Assembly: GCA_040379385.1 (NCBI GenBank)
Contig: JBEILF010000120.1
Location: 1 to 7,375 of the forward strand
DNA: 7,375 bases
Source: UKL13-2 sp040379385
GTDB lineage: Bacteria > Pseudomonadota > Gammaproteobacteria > Burkholderiales > Usitatibacteraceae
Direction of reading: 5' to 3'
The notes under the pieces were generated by a model. It did no database searches. It saw only the letters and a list, made by a program, of their open reading frames with translations, and was not told the origin of the DNA. Of this stretch, positions 1 through 6,135 are shown one piece after another. Position numbers and translations under genes: made by a program. Within the stretch, counting starts at the first letter, position 1, and each line of letters begins with the position of its first letter.

Positions 1-196
1 GCATCACGGCATGTTAATCGTCGGCCTACCCTTCACGGAACACGAACTATCCACCACGCAACAAGGCGGGACCCCTTATTGAGCCAGTCATGTCGGTGGA
101 AGCACCGGCGCTCTGCCGGTGTCAAACGTTGAAAAGCAATTGGCATACGTGGCAGGCAAACGCCTAGCAGCAATTGCAGCAAAGCTGATTTCGTAA
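1..196 (+). pseudogene. wrbA: NAD(P)H:quinone oxidoreductase WrbA, 3' end, interrupted by an in-frame TGA
   Basis: The frame starting at base 2 reads HHGMLIVGLPFTEHELS, then QQGGTPY, then TGA (80-82), then ASHVGGSTGALPVSN and a helical tail ending AAIAAKLIS before TAA at 194-196. This matches the C-terminal part of WrbA, the tetrameric FMN flavodoxin-like enzyme that reduces quinones by two electrons in the cytoplasm. The family has GGTPYGA here, so TGA stands at a conserved Gly and is one base from GGA. Everything after it stays in frame and family-like for 37 codons. Termination at TGA would remove the end of the WrbA-specific loop and the C-terminal helix, so the truncated product is probably inactive. 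A recent nonsense mutation, a base-call error or recoding could each explain it. The 5' end lies outside the window. Identity is confident; functional state is not. Confidence 0.85.
103..121 (+). other. GC-rich hairpin downstream of the wrbA in-frame TGA
   Basis: CACCGGC (103-109) and GCCGGTG (115-121) form a perfect 7-bp stem around the loop GCTCT. It starts 20 nt after the TGA and has no following T-run, so it is not an intrinsic terminator. CGGTG at 94-98 could pair instead with CACCG at 103-107 in a mutually exclusive hairpin. The structure is seen directly; any role in readthrough is inference. Confidence 0.5.
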
Positions 197-570
197 TGAA
201 CAAAGTCACCGCAAGGCGGTCTCATATCGTCGCGCTGACGGCACTTTGTATGTTGGCCGCACTTTGCCTACTCTGGGAATGGCTACTGGCTCCAGTTAGG
301 CCTGGCGGCTCTTGGATGGTGCTCAAAGCACTCCCACTGCTGATCCCGTTACCCGGCATTCTTAGCCCGTCGCCGAGACGGCGCTACACCTATCAGTGGT
401 CGACACTGTTCATTTGGCTGTACTTCACCGAGGGCGTGGTGCGTGCATGGTCAGATATCAGCACTGTTTCACAAACGCTCGCCACCATTCAGGTTGTATT
501 GTGTGTGGCGTTCTTTATTGCCGCAGTCGGTTACGTGCGCAACACGCCGTCACACCTCGCCAAAAGCTAA
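196..570 (+). CDS. DUF2069 domain inner-membrane protein
   Basis: A 124-residue protein with about four hydrophobic segments (near residues 11-32, 39-56, 68-86 and 94-114), so an integral inner-membrane protein. Conserved DUF2069 features are RPGGSWMVLKALPLL (35-49), YTYQW (64-68) and YFTEGVVRAWSD (76-87). Its biochemical function is unknown. The family commonly lies just downstream of wrbA, as here. Its ATG overlaps the wrbA TAA as TAATG and no clear Shine-Dalgarno precedes it, so translation is probably coupled to ribosomes finishing wrbA; the TGA 114 nt upstream should weaken that coupling. Its TAA (568-570) overlaps the stop of the convergent dedA gene. Length is normal for the family. 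Confidence 0.9.
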   Translation: MNKVTARRSHIVALTALCMLAALCLLWEWLLAPVRPGGSWMVLKALPLLIPLPGILSPSPRRRYTYQWSTLFIWLYFTEGVVRAWSDISTVSQTLATIQVVLCVAFFIAAVGYVRNTPSHLAKS

Positions 571-1217
571 CTGGCTGTTTGCTTGCCGAACCGCGCTCGC
601 AGCATGCCAACAGCAATCGGCATCAGAGACAGCACGATGATTCCGATCACCAGCAACCCCAAGTAGGCTTTAACCCAAGGCAAGTTGCCAAACAAGTATC
701 CCGTGTAGCAGAGTGACCCAACCCATAGGCCCGCACCGACCAGTGTGTAGGCGATGTACTTCGGGCGGTGCATCGCGCCAATACCCGCAACAAACGGAAC
801 GTAGGTACGGAGAAACGGTACAAACCGCGCAACGATAACAGCCACCGCGCCCCACGTCTCGAAGAACAGGTGCGTTTTGTCAATTTGCGAGGGCCGCAGC
901 CACGCCGCCTTCGGCCGTCGAATAACGCGCGTGCCGAACCAACGGCCAATTTCGTAATTGGTCAGGTTGCCGAAGGTAGCCGCAATGAACAGCAGCACCA
1001 CTAGCAAATGAACATTCATGCCGCCCAACGCCGCAACTGACCCGGCAATGAACAACAACGAATCACCCGGCAGGAAGGGTGCCACCACCAGCCCGGTTTC
1101 CGAAAAAATGACGGCGAACAGAACGGCGTAGATCCACATCCCGTACTGCGCGACGAGGAGGGCTAGATGTTTGTCGAGCTGGAGAACCATGCCGACGAGG
1201 GAGTACAGCCAATCCAT
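567..1217 (-). CDS. dedA: DedA family inner-membrane protein
   Basis: A polytopic membrane protein of 216 residues from the ATG at 1217 (218 from a TTG at 1223), close in length and sequence to E. coli DedA. The ATG gives MDWLYSLV, matching the E. coli start MDLIYFL; neither start has a good ribosome binding site. Numbered from the TTG, SETGLVVAPFLPGDSLLF (41-58) carries the family acidic residues E42 and D54, and ARFVPFLRT (132-140) carries the essential-type arginines R133 and R139. GNLTNYEIGR (85-94) has Asn where E. coli DedA has Asp. DedA/VTT proteins are linked to undecaprenyl-phosphate or phospholipid movement and to membrane-potential homeostasis; the substrate here is unknown. It lies 41 nt after secF with no terminator between, so it is probably cotranscribed with secF. 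Its TAG overlaps the DUF2069 stop. Confidence 0.9.
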   Translation of the reverse strand: MDWLYSLVGMVLQLDKHLALLVAQYGMWIYAVLFAVIFSETGLVVAPFLPGDSLLFIAGSVAALGGMNVHLLVVLLFIAATFGNLTNYEIGRWFGTRVIRRPKAAWLRPSQIDKTHLFFETWGAVAVIVARFVPFLRTYVPFVAGIGAMHRPKYIAYTLVGAGLWVGSLCYTGYLFGNLPWVKAYLGLLVIGIIVLSLMPIAVGMLRARFGKQTAS

Positions 1218-1258
1218 TCGCAACTTGAGCGAGTGAGCGCGGGCGAGTTTGGACCGGC

Positions 1259-2221
1259 TTAAGGCTGTGCCGAAATGACTTCTGGCTCACCCTCTTTTTT
1301 TGCGGGCTTGACAAAGTCTTCGCGCGATACGCCTAGGTAGTTTGCAATCGGACACGCGACCAGCACCGAAGAATAAATACCGAAGCAAATTCCGATGGTT
1401 AGCGCCAAGGCGAAATAATGTAGCGTAGGCCCGCCAAGCACCAGCATTGCAATGACCATCATCTGTGTTGTTCCGTGGGTAATGATGGTTCTTGAAATCG
1501 TCCCGGTAATGGCCGCGTCGAAAATTTCAGGCGTCGTCGCTTTGCGCATCTTGCGGAAGTTTTCCCTTGCTCGATCAAATACAACCACGGACTCGTTTAC
1601 CGAATAACCAAGGATCGCCAGCACTGCGGCAAGTACGGGCAACGAAAACTCCCACTGAAAGAATGCAAAAAAGCCGAGAATGATGATGACGTCGTGCAGG
1701 TTCGCGATGATGGTGGCAACGGCGAAGCGCCATTCAAATCGAATAGCCAAGTAAATCATGATGCCAATACAAACCGCCAGCAACGCTAGTGAGCCATCGT
1801 AAGCCAACTCCTTGCCGACCGCCGAACCGACGAATTCCATCCGCTTCAACTCTGCGGATTTGTCGGCGGCATTGAGCGCCGTCATCACCCGCCCCTTCAG
1901 CGCCTCCATCGCGTTGTTCTGAGTCTGATTTGCCGCAGTCGGTAGCGGCAGGCGCACCAGAATATCTTGTGCCGAGCCAAACTTGATGACTTCCGCGCCC
2001 GTAATACCTGCGCTGTCAAGCGTCGTCCGAATTTTATCCGGCTCAACGGCCTGCGCATATTTGACTTCCATCACTGCGCCGCCGGTGAATTCAATCGACA
2101 GGTGTAAGCCATTTTTCCAAAGGAAAAATACTGCCAACAAAAAAGTCAAAAATGAAATCGCGTTGAACCACAACGCATGTTTCATGAACGGGATCGACTT
2201 CTTAAACTTGAAAAATTCCAT
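1259..2221 (-). CDS. secF: Protein translocase subunit SecF
   Basis: A 320-residue inner-membrane subunit of SecDF-YajC, which uses the proton-motive force to pull exported proteins through SecYEG from the periplasmic side. TM1 lies near 15-35. It is followed by LSIEFTGGAVMEV (41-53), the hallmark after TM1, and a periplasmic domain to about 140. Five further TM segments follow: RFEWRFA (161-167) lies between TM2 and TM3, and GYSVNESVVVFDRARENF (205-222) is the TM4 motif. D216 in it aligns with the conserved proton-path Asp, and R244 (SRTIITHGTT) is conserved too. The ATG has AAAGGG at 2235-2230, about 8 nt upstream. It follows secD by 85 nt. Length is normal and nothing is missing. Confidence 0.97.
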   Translation of the reverse strand: MEFFKFKKSIPFMKHALWFNAISFLTFLLAVFFLWKNGLHLSIEFTGGAVMEVKYAQAVEPDKIRTTLDSAGITGAEVIKFGSAQDILVRLPLPTAANQTQNNAMEALKGRVMTALNAADKSAELKRMEFVGSAVGKELAYDGSLALLAVCIGIMIYLAIRFEWRFAVATIIANLHDVIIILGFFAFFQWEFSLPVLAAVLAILGYSVNESVVVFDRARENFRKMRKATTPEIFDAAITGTISRTIITHGTTQMMVIAMLVLGGPTLHYFALALTIGICFGIYSSVLVACPIANYLGVSREDFVKPAKKEGEPEVISAQP

Positions 2222-2293
2222 GGCGATTGCCCTTTCTGATTACTGCGGAATATTGCTCCGACGTCGAATGCGACTCGGTTGAATGGAAAGTTG

Positions 2294-2318
2294 GCGAAGC
2301 CGTGGACTAGGCCTTCGC
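2294..2318 (-). other. Hairpin spanning the secD stop codon
   Basis: On the minus strand GCGAAGGCC (2318-2310) pairs with GGCTTCGC (2301-2294), eight base pairs with one bulged G. The 8-nt loop contains the secD TAG. No T-run follows, so it is not an intrinsic terminator. It could influence secD-secF mRNA stability or expression ratio; that is inference. Confidence 0.4.
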
Positions 2319-4166
2319 TGCTTTCGCCCACTTGACATTGCCGATAGACAACATCGTTATCTTCTTCTTGCCACCGTAGATCAAGTTGACGATTCCCCGC
2401 GAGACCATCACGGCGGAGAAGATCGAAGTCAAGATACCCAGGCAATGCACCACCGCAAAACCCCGCACCGGGCCCGAACCCCAGATCAAGAGAGCAAGAC
2501 CGGCGATCAGCGTCGTGATATTCGAGTCAATGATGGTGTCAAGTGCGCGCTCATAGCCTGCTTGGATCGCCATTTGCGGCGACATGCCGTTGCGCAGTTC
2601 TTCACGTATGCGCTCGTTGATCAGCACGTTCGCATCAATGGCCATCCCCAGCGTCAGCGCGATCGCGGCAATACCAGGCAGCGTGAGGGTTGCTTGCAAC
2701 ATGGAGAGCAGCGCAATTAGGAATAGCAAGTTGGCTGCGAGCGAAACAACCGAAACTACGCCGAACAGCGAGTAGTAAATGACCATGAATATCGTGATTA
2801 GTGCAAAACCAAACAACAGCGAGTTCTTGCCCTTCTCGATATTCTCTGCACCTAGGCTCGGGCCGATGGTTCGCTCTTCGATAATTTCCATCGGCGCGGC
2901 GAGCGCGCCTGCGCGCATCAGCAGCGCGAGGTTTTTTGCTTCTAACGAGCTGGAGATACCGGTAATTTGGAATGTCGCACCCAGCTCGCTTTGAATGGTG
3001 GGCCAGCTCAACACTTCGGGCTTGCCCTTTTCAATCAGGATTACCGCCATGTTTTTGCCGACATTCTCACGCGTCGCCAAAGTCATGGCACGACCACCAG
3101 CACCATCCAACCGCACAGTTACGTTCGGCCGATTACCCTGCTGCGTATCAAAGCCCGGCTGTGCGTCGGTCACTTTGTCGCCGGTCACAATGACCTGTTT
3201 GCGAACAATCACCACCTCACCGCTGGAGCCGATCATTTTCTCGGTGTTAAACGGCGCAGGCTCATTGCGGAACTGCTCAAAGGAGCGCCCACCGGCGGCG
3301 TGTTCTTCCGCGACCATACGGAACTCCAGGGTCGCTGTTCGACCGATAACATCCTTCGCACGGGTTGGATCTGTCACGCCAGCCAGTTGGATAAGGATTC
3401 GATCTAGGCCTTGCTGCTGCACAATCGGCTCTGACACACCAAGCTCATTGACGCGCTTGCGCAACGCGGTGATGTTTTGCTGCAATGCTGCTTCCTGAAG
3501 TTTGAATACAGTTTCGGGCTTCATGGTCAGGGTGATGACGACTTCTTCACCTTGATTGGTATCGCGAATCGCCAAATCAGCAAACTGGGCGTTTAGTTCT
3601 TTCCGCGCTTTGTCGGCTTCGGCCCGCTCCTTGAAACGCAGAACCACGTTATTTCCATCGCGCGAAATGCCTGAATAAAAGATCTTCTTATCCCGTAGCA
3701 GTGCGCGCGATTCACCGAGGTAACGATCAACCGCCTTATCAATCGCTGCCTTCATATCAACCTGCATCAGGAAATGCACCCCGCCGCGTAGATCCAGTCC
3801 GAGATACATTGGCAGCGCATTTATCTTTGTTAGCCACGCCGGCGAATTTGACAGGTTCAACAATGCCGCAACATATCCCTCACCGAGCGCCGCCTGAATT
3901 GCGTCGCGCCCCTTAAACTGCGTGTCCGCATCCTTGAATTTGACACGCAACGTTTCCCCTTGTAATTCAACCCCCTCGTTGGCGAGGTTTGCCGTTTTCA
4001 GGACGTCTGCCACCCGTGTCTGCAAGCCAGCATCGACCTTGTTGGTGCGCAGGCCGGAGACCTGCACAGCGGGGGATTCACCAAACAAATTCGGCACGGT
4101 GTAAAGAAACGCGACGATCAGCGCGCCAATAATCAGAACGTACTTCCAGGCAGGATACTTATTCAT
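2307..4166 (-). CDS. secD: Protein translocase subunit SecD
   Basis: A 619-residue protein (E. coli about 615), the larger RND-type half of the SecDF motor. TM1 is near 8-27. The large periplasmic P1 domain (about 28-447) contains LGLDLRGGVHFLMQVDM (122-138), LRKRVNELGVSEPIVQQQG (235-253) and RAGALAAPMEIIEERTIGPSLG (418-439). Five TM segments follow between about 449 and 597. IDANVLINERIREEL (510-524) is the TM4 motif, and D511 aligns with the proton-relay Asp (D519 in E. coli). The protein ends with a basic tail. The ATG is supported by GAGG at 4175-4172, 5 nt upstream. It sits 72 nt after yajC and 85 nt before secF in the standard order. Confidence 0.98.
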   Translation of the reverse strand: MNKYPAWKYVLIIGALIVAFLYTVPNLFGESPAVQVSGLRTNKVDAGLQTRVADVLKTANLANEGVELQGETLRVKFKDADTQFKGRDAIQAALGEGYVAALLNLSNSPAWLTKINALPMYLGLDLRGGVHFLMQVDMKAAIDKAVDRYLGESRALLRDKKIFYSGISRDGNNVVLRFKERAEADKARKELNAQFADLAIRDTNQGEEVVITLTMKPETVFKLQEAALQQNITALRKRVNELGVSEPIVQQQGLDRILIQLAGVTDPTRAKDVIGRTATLEFRMVAEEHAAGGRSFEQFRNEPAPFNTEKMIGSSGEVVIVRKQVIVTGDKVTDAQPGFDTQQGNRPNVTVRLDGAGGRAMTLATRENVGKNMAVILIEKGKPEVLSWPTIQSELGATFQITGISSSLEAKNLALLMRAGALAAPMEIIEERTIGPSLGAENIEKGKNSLLFGFALITIFMVIYYSLFGVVSVVSLAANLLFLIALLSMLQATLTLPGIAAIALTLGMAIDANVLINERIREELRNGMSPQMAIQAGYERALDTIIDSNITTLIAGLALLIWGSGPVRGFAVVHCLGILTSIFSAVMVSRGIVNLIYGGKKKITMLSIGNVKWAKAAKA

Positions 4167-4238
4167 TAAAACCTCGGGCAGTCAAAATCATTCACGCGGC
4201 GCGCATGACTGCACGGCGCAGCAATTCAAGACTAACGA

Positions 4239-4562
4239 CTACTTTGTAACGTCGTTGTAAGTACCTTTGGGCAGCAATGTCGTGACAGCCTGCTTTTGTA
4301 CATGCAAAACCTTGCCTTCGCCCACCTCCAGACCGACATACCCGTCCCCCACCTTGGTGATGCGACCGATGATTCCCACCGCAATGACTTCATCGCCTTT
4401 TTGCAATCCATCGACCATGGTCTTGTGTTCCTTTGCCTTCTTCATCTGCGGCCGAATCATGAGGAAGTACAGCAAAATGAACATCAAGAAAATTGGCAAC
4501 AAGCCAATCAACGTATCGCCACCTGAGGCTTGGGCGGTTTGCGCGTGCGCGAGGCTTATCAT
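4239..4562 (-). CDS. yajC: Sec translocase accessory subunit YajC
   Basis: A 107-residue protein with one N-terminal membrane segment (about 18-36, ending MIRPQMKK) and a small soluble domain with GDEVIAVGIIGRITKVGDG (56-74) and a VQKQAVTTLLPKGT end. This is the usual YajC layout and length. YajC associates with SecDF in the inner membrane; its own activity is undefined. The ATG has GGAG at 4572-4569 with a 6-nt spacer, a strong ribosome binding site. A TATAAT -10 element lies about 130 nt upstream, so yajC probably heads its own transcript as well as following tgt. Confidence 0.97.
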   Translation of the reverse strand: MISLAHAQTAQASGGDTLIGLLPIFLMFILLYFLMIRPQMKKAKEHKTMVDGLQKGDEVIAVGIIGRITKVGDGYVGLEVGEGKVLHVQKQAVTTLLPKGTYNDVTK

Positions 4563-4577
4563 GGAACTCTCCGGTTT

Positions 4578-4664
4578 CTAAAGGTGGGTATTTGGCGAAT
4601 AGCGCCTGAGAATGAGGGGCGAAGCTGGGTGGCTATTGTCATACTGAAGCGCGAAAAACCGCAT
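4578..4664 (-). other. Possible 28-codon upstream ORF in the yajC leader
   Basis: An ATG at 4664 opens 28 codons beginning MRFFALQYDNSH and ending RRYSPNTHL, with TAG at 4580-4578, 15 nt before the yajC ATG and just before its ribosome binding site. AGG lies about 8 nt upstream. It has no signal peptide and no recognised arrest motif. The same frame is open further upstream across the end of tgt, so the openness may be chance. Confidence 0.18.
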
Positions 4665-4691
4665 GGGCTTGGCCTGAAAAATCAGCCTGCG

Positions 4692-4697
4692 ATTATA
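4692..4697 (-). promoter_or_regulatory. Candidate sigma-70 -10 element of yajC-secD-secF
   Basis: On the minus strand GCTATAATCG contains a perfect TATAAT, 66 nt after the tgt stop. The -35 region at normal spacing is poor (GC-rich), so strength is uncertain. Transcription would start near 4685 and give a leader of about 120 nt. Near the leader's 5' end, GGCTGA-TTTT-TCAGGCC forms a small bulged hairpin. Confidence 0.5.
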
Positions 4698-4762
4698 GCG
4701 GATTCCACTAGAACGCCCGCGTAATGTCGTTGCCGCTCGGACCGGAGTCCCCGCAACCTCTA

Positions 4763-5887
4763 TCAATCCGTTCCGCGCGCCCGATCCGCGTAGAACTGCT
4801 GCCGGAACCGCTCGAAGGCGTCGGCTTCTATCGCCGCGCGGATTTCGCTCATCAACCGCTGGTAATAGAAAAGGTTGTGAATCGTGTTGAAGCGCGCGCC
4901 CAGAATCTCGTTGGTTCGCTGCAAATGGTGCAGATATGCTCTCGTTGCCGTCTTGCAAGCGTAACACTTGCAAGTCTCATCGAGTGGTCGGGTGTCGTCC
5001 CGATATCGGGCGTTTCGAATTTTCACGTCGCCGTAGCGGGTAAACAACCAGCCGTTGCGGGCATTGCGGGTCGGCATGACACAGTCGAACATGTCCATTC
5101 CGCGCGACACCGCCTCGACCAAGTCCTCCGGGGTGCCGATGCCCATGACATAGCGCGGCTTGTTCGCCGGCAATCTTGGGGCAGTATGGTCGAGAATGCG
5201 CAACATCTCCTCTTTCGGCTCACCAACGGAAAGCCCGCCGATCGCGTAGCCGTGGAAGTCCATGTCCACCAAGCCAGCCAGCGATTCGTCACGCAAATCT
5301 TCGTACATACCACCCTGCACGATGCCAAACAGCGCATTCGGGTTCGCCAGCCGGTCAAACTCCTCACGACAGCGTTTGGCCCAGCGCAGTGACAGACGCA
5401 TCGATTGCGCGGCATCGGCGTGGGTTGCGGGATAGGTCGTGCATTCGTCAAATATCATGACAATATCGGAGTTCAACGTGCGCTGGATACGCATCGACTC
5501 CTCCGGTGATAAGAAGCATTTGTCGCCGTTCACTGGCGATTGAAACGCAACCCCCTCTTCGGTGATTTTCCGCAGGTCTCCCAGACTCCACACTTGGAAG
5601 CCGCCGGAATCCGTCAATATTGGCTTTTCCCACGCCATGAAGCGGTGCAACCCCCGGTGTTTGGCGATGACGTCCAAGCCCGGTCGCAGCCAGAGATGAA
5701 AGGTGTTGCCGAGAACGATCTGGGCACCGATTTCGTCAAGCTCCTTTGGGCTCATCGCCTTCACCGTTCCATAGGTCCCCACGGGCATGAAAACCGGCGT
5801 TTCGATGACGCCGTGTGATAACTCAAGGCGACCGCGCCTAGCCACGCCGGAACGGTTTGTACTGTTGGCAAGCAGGGTAAATCTCAA
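4763..5887 (-). CDS. tgt: Queuine/preQ1 tRNA-guanine transglycosylase
   Basis: Tgt swaps guanine-34 of GUN-anticodon tRNAs (Asp, Asn, His, Tyr) for preQ1, a late step of queuosine synthesis in the cytoplasm. From a TTG at 5887 the protein is 374 residues, starting MRFTLLAN like E. coli MKFELDT; GGAG at 5897-5894 lies 6 nt before this TTG. A more upstream in-frame TTG (5899) would add four residues but has no ribosome binding site. Numbered from 5887: ILTDSGGFQVWSLGD (90-104) carries D93, and MFDCVMPTRNARNG (266-279) carries the nucleophile D268. C306, C308, C311 and H337 form the zinc site, each four residues beyond the E. coli positions. VPFMPVGTYGTVK-type and GGLSVGEP motifs are intact. The gene looks complete and functional. 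queA, a frequent upstream partner, is absent; a divergent DUF3391 fragment lies there instead. Confidence 0.97.
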   Translation of the reverse strand: MRFTLLANSTNRSGVARRGRLELSHGVIETPVFMPVGTYGTVKAMSPKELDEIGAQIVLGNTFHLWLRPGLDVIAKHRGLHRFMAWEKPILTDSGGFQVWSLGDLRKITEEGVAFQSPVNGDKCFLSPEESMRIQRTLNSDIVMIFDECTTYPATHADAAQSMRLSLRWAKRCREEFDRLANPNALFGIVQGGMYEDLRDESLAGLVDMDFHGYAIGGLSVGEPKEEMLRILDHTAPRLPANKPRYVMGIGTPEDLVEAVSRGMDMFDCVMPTRNARNGWLFTRYGDVKIRNARYRDDTRPLDETCKCYACKTATRAYLHHLQRTNEILGARFNTIHNLFYYQRLMSEIRAAIEADAFERFRQQFYADRARGTD

Positions 5888-5893
5888 TCGGTT

Positions 5894-5897
5894 CTCC
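5894..5897 (-). promoter_or_regulatory. Ribosome binding site deciding the tgt start
   Basis: GGAG on the minus strand is followed by AACCGA and then TTG at 5887. The upstream TTG at 5899 overlaps this site, so using it would leave no Shine-Dalgarno. This favours the 374-residue Tgt. Confidence 0.6.
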
Positions 5898-5944
5898 AAA
5901 ATGCAACGATCAGGACGCGCCCACAGGGCAATGCCAACCGTCTT

Positions 5945-5999
5945 GGGTAGCGGCAGGCAATGAATTTGAGCAGTTCTGACAAATTTTTATCGGCTACCC
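5945..5999. repeat. Inverted repeat A upstream of tgt (7 bp)
   Basis: GGGTAGC (5945-5951) and GCTACCC (5993-5999) are perfect inverse complements separated by 41 bp. The right arm falls inside the loop of inverted repeat B (5971-6018), so the two repeats are interlocked. A 7-bp match over this distance could be chance alone. Confidence 0.4.
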
Positions 6000-6018
6000 G
6001 CCAATTTGAACAGAACTG
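5971..6018. repeat. Inverted repeat B upstream of tgt, with an overlapping direct repeat
   Basis: CAGTTCTGACAAATT (5971-5985) and AATTTGAACAGAACTG (6003-6018) are inverted with 14 pairs and a 1x2 internal loop, around a 17-nt spacer. In addition AATTTGAGCAGTTCTG (5963-5978) and AATTTGAACAGAACTG (6003-6018) are direct repeats, 13 of 16 identical, spaced exactly 40 bp, close to four helical turns. A third CAGTTC occurs at 6032-6037. The arrangement could be a protein-binding operator or a folded leader of the tgt mRNA; neither is proven. Confidence 0.55.
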
Positions 6019-6049
6019 TACGCATTTTTTGCAGTTCGTCCCCGTCACG

Positions 6050-6078
6050 TTGCCTACAATGTCAAACATTGTTAAAAA
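6050..6078 (+). promoter_or_regulatory. Candidate promoter for the DUF3391 fragment gene
   Basis: TTGCCT (6050-6055), a 17-bp spacer, and TAAAAA (6073-6078) resemble a sigma-70 promoter about 60-85 nt before the ATG at 6136. The -10 is only moderate. The spacer is entirely occupied by a palindrome (6056-6072). Confidence 0.4.
6056..6072. promoter_or_regulatory. Perfect 7-3-7 palindrome, operator-like
   Basis: ACAATGT, CAA, ACATTGT: a perfect inverted repeat with 7-bp arms and a 3-bp centre. It fills the spacer between the candidate -35 and -10 hexamers, a classic place for a dimeric repressor. The regulator is unknown. The reverse strand contains TTGACA across the centre, but with no good -10 at normal spacing. 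Confidence 0.45.
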
Positions 6079-6135
6079 TACGGCCCCATAAAGGTCCTTC
6101 GTCGCGCCCAACACTTTTTGCGGGCCGCTGCTTCT

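Noticed and set aside
103..121. Intrinsic terminator inside wrbA
   Set aside because: The GC-rich hairpin has no T-run after it and lies within the reading frame.
2283..3498. Several plus-strand open frames of 140-170 codons opposite secD
   Set aside because: They are antisense to secD, low-complexity and mutually overlapping, which is expected from codon bias on the coding strand.
4724..5392. A 222-codon open frame on the plus strand opposite tgt
   Set aside because: It is fully antisense to a well-conserved tgt with all catalytic and zinc residues, and its translation resembles no protein family; it is a shadow.
5971..6030. Intrinsic terminator: inverted repeat B followed by TTTTTT at 6025-6030 on the plus strand
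   Set aside because: The T-run is 6 nt past the stem, the loop is 17 nt, and no plus-strand gene lies upstream to terminate.
5900..6040. A preQ1 riboswitch upstream of tgt
   Set aside because: The short hairpin and A-rich tail of known preQ1 classes are not found; only unrelated inverted repeats are present.
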